This document shows positions 42,206 to 46,542 of a DNA stretch of 46,542 nucleotides, in pieces. The stretch comes from Burkholderiaceae bacterium (GTDB lineage Bacteria > Pseudomonadota > Gammaproteobacteria > Burkholderiales > Burkholderiaceae): positions 1 to 46,542 of the forward strand of contig JAGWNU010000007.1 in assembly GCA_028871175.1 (NCBI GenBank), written 5' to 3'. Each line of letters starts with the position of its first letter. Positions within the stretch are counted from its first letter, which is position 1. The notes below the pieces were generated by a model, which made no database searches, was not told the origin of the DNA, and worked only from the letters and a program-made list of their open reading frames with translations. A program made the translations under genes and the position numbers.

Positions 42206-42247
42206 TTTACCCGGGCAATATTGTTTTCTTGATTTAGCCCGGATAAA
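42206..42247. promoter_or_regulatory. Two CCCGG-centred near-palindromes upstream of DUF2239-MATE
   Basis: TTTACCCGGGCAAT (42206-42219) and TTTAGCCCGGATAAA (42233-42247) are two similar dyads with centres about 27 bases apart, 32 bases and more upstream of the DUF2239 start. The second could overlap the -10 (GATAAAATA). A pair of operators for an unidentified repressor is inferred. Confidence 0.45.
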
Positions 42248-42278
42248 ATAGGCTCCTCTCGTTCGACTGGAGCCTGTC

Positions 42279-42911
42279 ATGCATCCTGCATCGGTTGTCA
42301 CCTGTACCGCATTTGCCGGCGCGCAGCGTCTTGCCGCCGGCCCGCTGCGCGATGTTGCGCGGGCGGTCAAGGTGCACGTCGACCGCCATGCAGACGCCTC
42401 GGTGCTCGTCTTTGACGATGCCACCTGCAACGTGGTCGAACTCGACCTGCGCGGCACGGTCGAGGACGTGCTGGGTCGGCTTCCTGCCGATATCATTCCC
42501 GAACCCGCTGAAGCACCCGCAGTGCCGCGCGGCCGCGGCCGCCCGAAGCTGGGCGTGACGGCACGCGAAGTCACCCTGCTGCCGCGCCATTGGGAATGGC
42601 TGGCATCGCAACCGGGCGGCGCCTCGGTGACACTGCGCAAGCTCGTGGAAGGTGCGCGCCGCGCCGCCGAAGCCCGTGACCGGCAGCGCACCGCCATCGA
42701 CGTGGCCTATCGCTTCCTGTCGACCATGGCTGGCAATGCAGCCGGTTATGAAGATGCGTTGCGCGCCCTGTTCGCTTTGGATGCCGAACGCTTCAGCGCC
42801 TGCTCCGAGACATGGCCAGCTGACGTGCGCGACCATGCGCGCGGGTTGGCACGGCGCGCTTTCGACGCGGCAGCCGCCTCCATACCAGAAGAAGGACAAG
42901 ACCCTGCATGA
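42279..42911 (+). CDS. DUF2239 family protein
   Basis: The 210-residue cytoplasmic protein matches DUF2239, with the signature RGRGRPKLGVTAREVTLLPR near residues 85-104 and the following HWEWLASQPGGASVTLRKLV. The N-terminal part is strand-rich. The ATG at 42279 has GGAGC upstream. The start of the MATE gene overlaps its stop as ATGA, so they are cotranslated. DUF2239 genes are often beside transporters, but the function is unknown; a DNA-linked role is speculative. Confidence 0.88.
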   Translation: MHPASVVTCTAFAGAQRLAAGPLRDVARAVKVHVDRHADASVLVFDDATCNVVELDLRGTVEDVLGRLPADIIPEPAEAPAVPRGRGRPKLGVTAREVTLLPRHWEWLASQPGGASVTLRKLVEGARRAAEARDRQRTAIDVAYRFLSTMAGNAAGYEDALRALFALDAERFSACSETWPADVRDHARGLARRAFDAAAASIPEEGQDPA

Positions 42912-44302
42912 GCGCCAACCCATCTCACACTCCCGTGCCGGCGGTGGCGGCGCGCCCGTTGTGGCGCACGTTCGTCGCCTTTCTCGGACCGCTGATCCTG
43001 GCCAACATCCTGCAATCGTTGTCGGGCACGCTCAACAACGTCTACGTTGGGCACATGCTCGGGGTGAAGGCCCTGGCGGCGGTATCGGCGTTCTTTCCGA
43101 TCCTGTTCTTCTTCATCGCCTTCGTCATCGGGCTCGGCTCCGGCGCGGCGGTGCTGATCGGGCAGGCGTGGGGCGCGAAGAAACCCGAAGCGGTCAAGAC
43201 CGTGGCGGGCACCACGCTGTCGGTCGGCCTCATGGCCGGCTTGGCGGTGGCGCTGCTCGGTGGCCCGTTTGCCCAGGCGCTGCTGCGCTGGCTCGGCACC
43301 CCGGCCGACATCCTGCATGACGCCACGGTGTACGCCAGCGTGATGCTGTACGCCATGCCGGGCCTCTTCGTCTTCCTGCTCACCACGGCGATGATGCGCG
43401 GCGTGGGTGACACGCGAACGCCATTGCGCACGCTCATGCTGTCCACCTCCATCGGCCTCGTGCTCACGCCGTCGTTCATCCGCGGCTGGTTCGGCCTGCC
43501 GCAGTTGGGCGTGGCCAGCGGCGCAGTCGCAACCACGATTGCGTTCCTGATCGCGCTGGCGTGGCTGGCGTTCTTTCTGCGCCGGCGCCATCATCCGCTG
43601 GCGCCGGACGCCGTGCTGGCGCGGCATCTTTGGGTGGACTTTGGCGTGCTCCGTACCGTGCTGAAGATCGGCGTGCCGACGGGCATCCAGCTCGTGGTGA
43701 TCTCGATTGCGGAACTGGCACTGCTGTCGTTTGTGAACGGTTTCGGCTCGGACGCCACTGCTGCGTACGGCGCCGGCACGCAGATCATCAGCTACGTGCA
43801 GTTTCCCGCCATGTCGATCGCCATCACCGCTTCGATCCTGGGTGCGCAGGCCATCGGCGCGGGCAATACGGACCGGCTCGATGCCATCACGCGCACCGGC
43901 TTGTGGCTGAACGTGGGCATCACCGGGTTGTTGGTGGTGATGGCGCTGCTGTTCTCGCGCGCGGTGATCGGCTGGTTCACCACCAGCACCGAGGTAATGA
44001 ACCTGGCGCAGAGCCTGCTGCATATCTCGCTCTGGAGCTCGGTCATCTTTGGTATGGCGAGCGTCTTCTCGGGCGTGATGCGCTCCAGCGGCACGGTCTT
44101 GGCGCCTACGGCCATTTCCATTTTCGCCATCGCGGCGGTGGAAGTGCCGGTGGCCTGGGTGCTCAGCCGGCACATCGGCACGGATGGCATCTGGGCGGCC
44201 TATCCCGCCACCTTCCTGGCGATGTTCGTCATGCAGGGGCTGTATTACGCGTTCGTGTGGCGTCGCCGCGCGCAGCGGTTCGGCATCCGCCGCATGGTGT
44301 GA
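42908..44302 (+). CDS. MATE-family efflux transporter
   Basis: The 464-residue inner-membrane protein has 12 helices in two halves (PLILANILQSLSGTLNNVYV and LKIGVPTGIQLVVISIAELA starts), as in MATE antiporters (NorM/DinF types). These use sodium or protons to export cationic drugs and other toxic compounds. The internal repeats show GLGSGAAVLIGQAWGAKKPE and SIAITASILGAQAIGAGNTD. The start overlaps the DUF2239 stop. The substrate is unknown. Confidence 0.93.
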   Translation: MSANPSHTPVPAVAARPLWRTFVAFLGPLILANILQSLSGTLNNVYVGHMLGVKALAAVSAFFPILFFFIAFVIGLGSGAAVLIGQAWGAKKPEAVKTVAGTTLSVGLMAGLAVALLGGPFAQALLRWLGTPADILHDATVYASVMLYAMPGLFVFLLTTAMMRGVGDTRTPLRTLMLSTSIGLVLTPSFIRGWFGLPQLGVASGAVATTIAFLIALAWLAFFLRRRHHPLAPDAVLARHLWVDFGVLRTVLKIGVPTGIQLVVISIAELALLSFVNGFGSDATAAYGAGTQIISYVQFPAMSIAITASILGAQAIGAGNTDRLDAITRTGLWLNVGITGLLVVMALLFSRAVIGWFTTSTEVMNLAQSLLHISLWSSVIFGMASVFSGVMRSSGTVLAPTAISIFAIAAVEVPVAWVLSRHIGTDGIWAAYPATFLAMFVMQGLYYAFVWRRRAQRFGIRRMV

Positions 44303-44393
44303 CGAAATGGGGTCCACTGTCGGCGGATAGCACTCGGCGCTTGGGCACAACGCTTCGCGTTGGGTAGGAGGTGCAGCGTGCCTCCGCCGCAGC

Positions 44394-45647
44394 TCAGACC
44401 AGCTCGAGCGTTGCAGAAGCCTTGTCCGCGCGCGGTTGATGCAGCAACCGCACCGCGGGCGATTGCACGATCCAGTACAGCTGCAGGGCAAATCCTGCCA
44501 GCGCCACCAGCAGGCATGCTCCCACGCCTGCCCGCGCGGTGACCCACGCGGCCAGCGCGGCGCCCACTGGCCGCGCACCGTATGACATCACGTTGACTGC
44601 GGACACCCGCGCCAGCAGTGCCGGCGGCGTCACCGTCTGGCGTAGGGTCGTTGTGCTGACCACCCACAGAATCGGCCCGCAACCCAACAGGAAGAAGCCC
44701 GCTTGCGCCAGCACGGGCCGCGGCCGCCACAGCGTGGCCGCCAGCAGCATGCCGCCCGCCAAGCCGCACACCGGCCCCGTGGCCACCACGTGGCCGAAGC
44801 GGCATCGCGCCAGGATGCGCGCCGCCAGCAGGGCGCCGATCACCATGCCGGCCCCATACATCGCCAGGGTCAGGCCGATGGCCTGCGCCGACAGGTGGAG
44901 CCGATACGCGGCATATGGAACGAAGATGGCGAACACCATAAAGATGGCCGTGGTGAAGAGAAACTGCGTCGCGAACACCGGCCGCAGCAGGGGGTGTCCG
45001 AACACGAAGCGTGCGCCTTCTGCGATATCTCGCAGCGGATGCGCCGCGCGCCCGCATGCCGGCATCGGCGCGGCCACGCCAGCCAGCAGTGCCGCTGCCA
45101 CCGCCGACAGCGCCGCCGCCAGTAGGAACGCCACCGTAGCGCCCGTCCAGCCGATCAGCGCGCCGCCGATGGCCGGGCCGCAGGCAAAGGCCACCGTGCT
45201 GGCGAGCTCGATGCGGCCATTGGCGCGTGCAAGCATATGCGCCGCCACGAGCGATGGCACCAGCGCCGGTGCCGCCACGCTGAAGACCACCGTGCCGCAC
45301 ACGCCCACAAAGCCCAGTGCGCCGAGCGTGACAAGGCTGAGGTGACCGGTCATCAGCAGCGTGGCGACGGCACACAGTGCCGCCGCGCGCACCGCCTCTG
45401 CCGCGGCCATCAGCGTGCGTTTGGACCAGCGGTCCGCCAGCATGCCGATCGGGATGGCAAACAGCGCAAACGGCAGCGTGAGCGCCACCTGTAACCAGCT
45501 TGCCGTGCTCGCATCGGCATGCAGGGCCAGCACGGCCACCATGGGCATGGCGGCCAATGCGATCTGTTCGGCCGATTGCGCGGCCAGGTTGGATGCGGCC
45601 AGCCGGTTGAAACCCGCCGGCAGCGGCCCCGTGAGGGATGCAGACAT
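44394..45647 (-). CDS. MFS transporter, EntS-like (MFS_3)
   Basis: The 417-residue protein resembles the EntS/MFS_3 exporters, with 12 helices, motif A ADRWSKRTLMAAAE in the first half and the LARANGRIELASTVAFACGPAIGG segment between helices 4 and 5. Such proteins export siderophores or drugs. No siderophore genes adjoin it. ATG 45647 has AGGAGA six bases upstream and is preferred over the 25-codon upstream extension. It is convergent with the MATE gene. Confidence 0.87.
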   Translation of the reverse strand: MSASLTGPLPAGFNRLAASNLAAQSAEQIALAAMPMVAVLALHADASTASWLQVALTLPFALFAIPIGMLADRWSKRTLMAAAEAVRAAALCAVATLLMTGHLSLVTLGALGFVGVCGTVVFSVAAPALVPSLVAAHMLARANGRIELASTVAFACGPAIGGALIGWTGATVAFLLAAALSAVAAALLAGVAAPMPACGRAAHPLRDIAEGARFVFGHPLLRPVFATQFLFTTAIFMVFAIFVPYAAYRLHLSAQAIGLTLAMYGAGMVIGALLAARILARCRFGHVVATGPVCGLAGGMLLAATLWRPRPVLAQAGFFLLGCGPILWVVSTTTLRQTVTPPALLARVSAVNVMSYGARPVGAALAAWVTARAGVGACLLVALAGFALQLYWIVQSPAVRLLHQPRADKASATLELV

Positions 45648-45740
45648 CGCGCTTCTCCTGAAGACAGTCGGCTTCAGGGTAGGGATGCCAAGGTTGTGAT
45701 GCGCTCCGCTTCTTGCGGGCAAACTCGATGGCCAGCCCGA

Positions 45741-46542
45741 TTACAGGATCGGTGCGAACAGCTTGGCGACGTGCATGATCACGCGGCGCAGCGGGTGGGC
45801 ACGTTCGTATTCATCGCGGCCGATGCGCGTGGCCTGCGCAAAGTCGGCCTCGAGCATGTGGGCGACGTCGTTGGCGAACCGCGCGTCCGCGGTCATGACC
45901 ATCAGCTCGAAGTTGAGGCGGAACGAGCGGTTGTCGAGGTTGGCGCTGCCGACAGCGGCGGCATCGTCGTCAATCAGCACAACCTTCTGGTGCAGGAAGC
46001 CGGGCAGGTAGCGATAGATCTTCACGCCTGCGCGGATAGCCTGGTAGGCGTAGAGCGTTGATGCCAGGAACACCACGTGATGATCCGGCCGCGACGGCAT
46101 CAGGATGCGCACGTCCACGCCGCGCAGCACCGCCAGGCGCAGCGCCGCAAATACGGCTTCATCGGGAATGAAGTATGGCGTGGTGATCCACAGCCGCTGG
46201 CGTGCGGACTGGATGGCCTCCATGAAGAAGAGCGAACAGGTTTCCTGCTTGTCTGCCGGACCGCTGGCGATCACCTGGCACACCATGTCTTCTTCGGCCC
46301 GCAATTCAGGGACGATCAGTTGCGGCACCTCCCGCGCGGCCCAGTACCAGTCTTCGGCAAAGGTGAGCTGCAGGTCCATGACCGCCGCGCCGATGATCTC
46401 GATATGCGTGTCGCGCCATGGGGCAAGCGGCGGCTTCTCGCCCAGGTACTCGTTGCCGACGTTATGCCCGCCGACATAGGCGCGCTCGCCATCGACCACG
46501 ACCAGCTTGCGGTGGTTGCGGAAGTTGAGCTGGAAGCGGTTG
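45741..46542 (-). CDS. cls: Cardiolipin synthase / phospholipase D family (partial, N-terminus outside window)
   Basis: The last 266 residues of a PLD-superfamily enzyme are in the window; the gene continues past the right edge. Two HKD motifs are present: [19 protein letters not shown] and [21 protein letters not shown]. The [15 protein letters not shown] segment is typical of cardiolipin synthases. The enzyme condenses phosphatidylglycerol into cardiolipin at the inner membrane. The C-terminus ends [10 protein letters not shown]. The paralogue type (ClsA or ClsB) cannot be decided without the N-terminus. Confidence 0.92.
   Translation of the reverse strand, partial: NRFQLNFRNHRKLVVVDGERAYVGGHNVGNEYLGEKPPLAPWRDTHIEIIGAAVMDLQLTFAEDWYWAAREVPQLIVPELRAEEDMVCQVIASGPADKQETCSLFFMEAIQSARQRLWITTPYFIPDEAVFAALRLAVLRGVDVRILMPSRPDHHVVFLASTLYAYQAIRAGVKIYRYLPGFLHQKVVLIDDDAAAVGSANLDNRSFRLNFELMVMTADARFANDVAHMLEADFAQATRIGRDEYERAHPLRRVIMHVAKLFAPIL

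Noticed and set aside
1..46542. Search for CRISPR arrays, defence systems, insertion sequences and tRNA or rRNA genes
   Set aside because: No spaced direct repeats, transposase, restriction or toxin genes, and no tRNA-like cloverleaf or rRNA sequence were seen. The orphan ATPase alone is not enough to call a defence system.

Overview
The window is 46.5 kb of GC-rich, densely coded DNA. Protein families, codon bias and gene pairings point to a betaproteobacterium of the Burkholderiaceae, most like Ralstonia. That assignment is inferred from recognisable protein sequences and was not tested by a search. About 44 protein genes are supported, including several small ones. No rRNA, tRNA, IS element, prophage or CRISPR array was seen.

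Layout. 0.1-8.5 kb: fumC, an MdtD-type efflux pump, a UvrD-like helicase, a small exported protein, a YnfA-family membrane protein, a TraB/GumN protein and an AAA ATPase. An inverted repeat surrounds the -10-like sequence of the ATPase promoter. 8.6-13.2 kb: a tight four-gene envelope operon (DUF2946, TonB-dependent receptor, His/Cys-bearing beta-propeller, thioredoxin-like protein) that looks like a metal, probably copper, uptake or handling system. 13.4-13.5 kb: a candidate small RNA. 13.6-26.7 kb: mixed accessory genes. These include a TauE exporter with a LysR regulator, an acyl-CoA synthetase, a DUF1488 protein, a class C beta-lactamase-like hydrolase, a 43-residue lipoprotein, azoR with a LysR regulator and DHA2 transporter, and a DUF2236 protein.

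26.7-30.3 kb: a PGDYG protein, then the operon gbsR-like regulator/cioA/cioB encoding a short-Q-loop, cyanide-insensitive-type bd quinol oxidase. 30.7-33.2 kb: a PAS-containing Aer-like chemoreceptor behind a sigma-28-like promoter, a GlsB-type stress membrane protein and a small unknown protein.

33.2-42.2 kb: the nitrate assimilation operon, narK-nirB-nirD-FAD oxidoreductase-nasA. Its 370-base upstream region is the best regulatory find. In order it holds an NtrC-like site, a textbook sigma-54 -24/-12 element, two RNA hairpins with the identical hexaloop AACGGC (the A1/G4 rule of ANTAR protein targets), and an intrinsic terminator whose left arm overlaps the second hairpin. The T9 tract ends 17 bases before narK. 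This predicts nitrogen-limitation control of initiation by NtrC/sigma-54 and nitrate-dependent antitermination by a NasT/NasR-type ANTAR protein encoded elsewhere. A long composite inverted repeat lies between the oxidoreductase gene and nasA.

42.2-46.5 kb: a coupled DUF2239-MATE efflux pair behind two CCCGG-centred near-palindromes, an EntS-like MFS exporter, and a cardiolipin synthase cut by the right edge.
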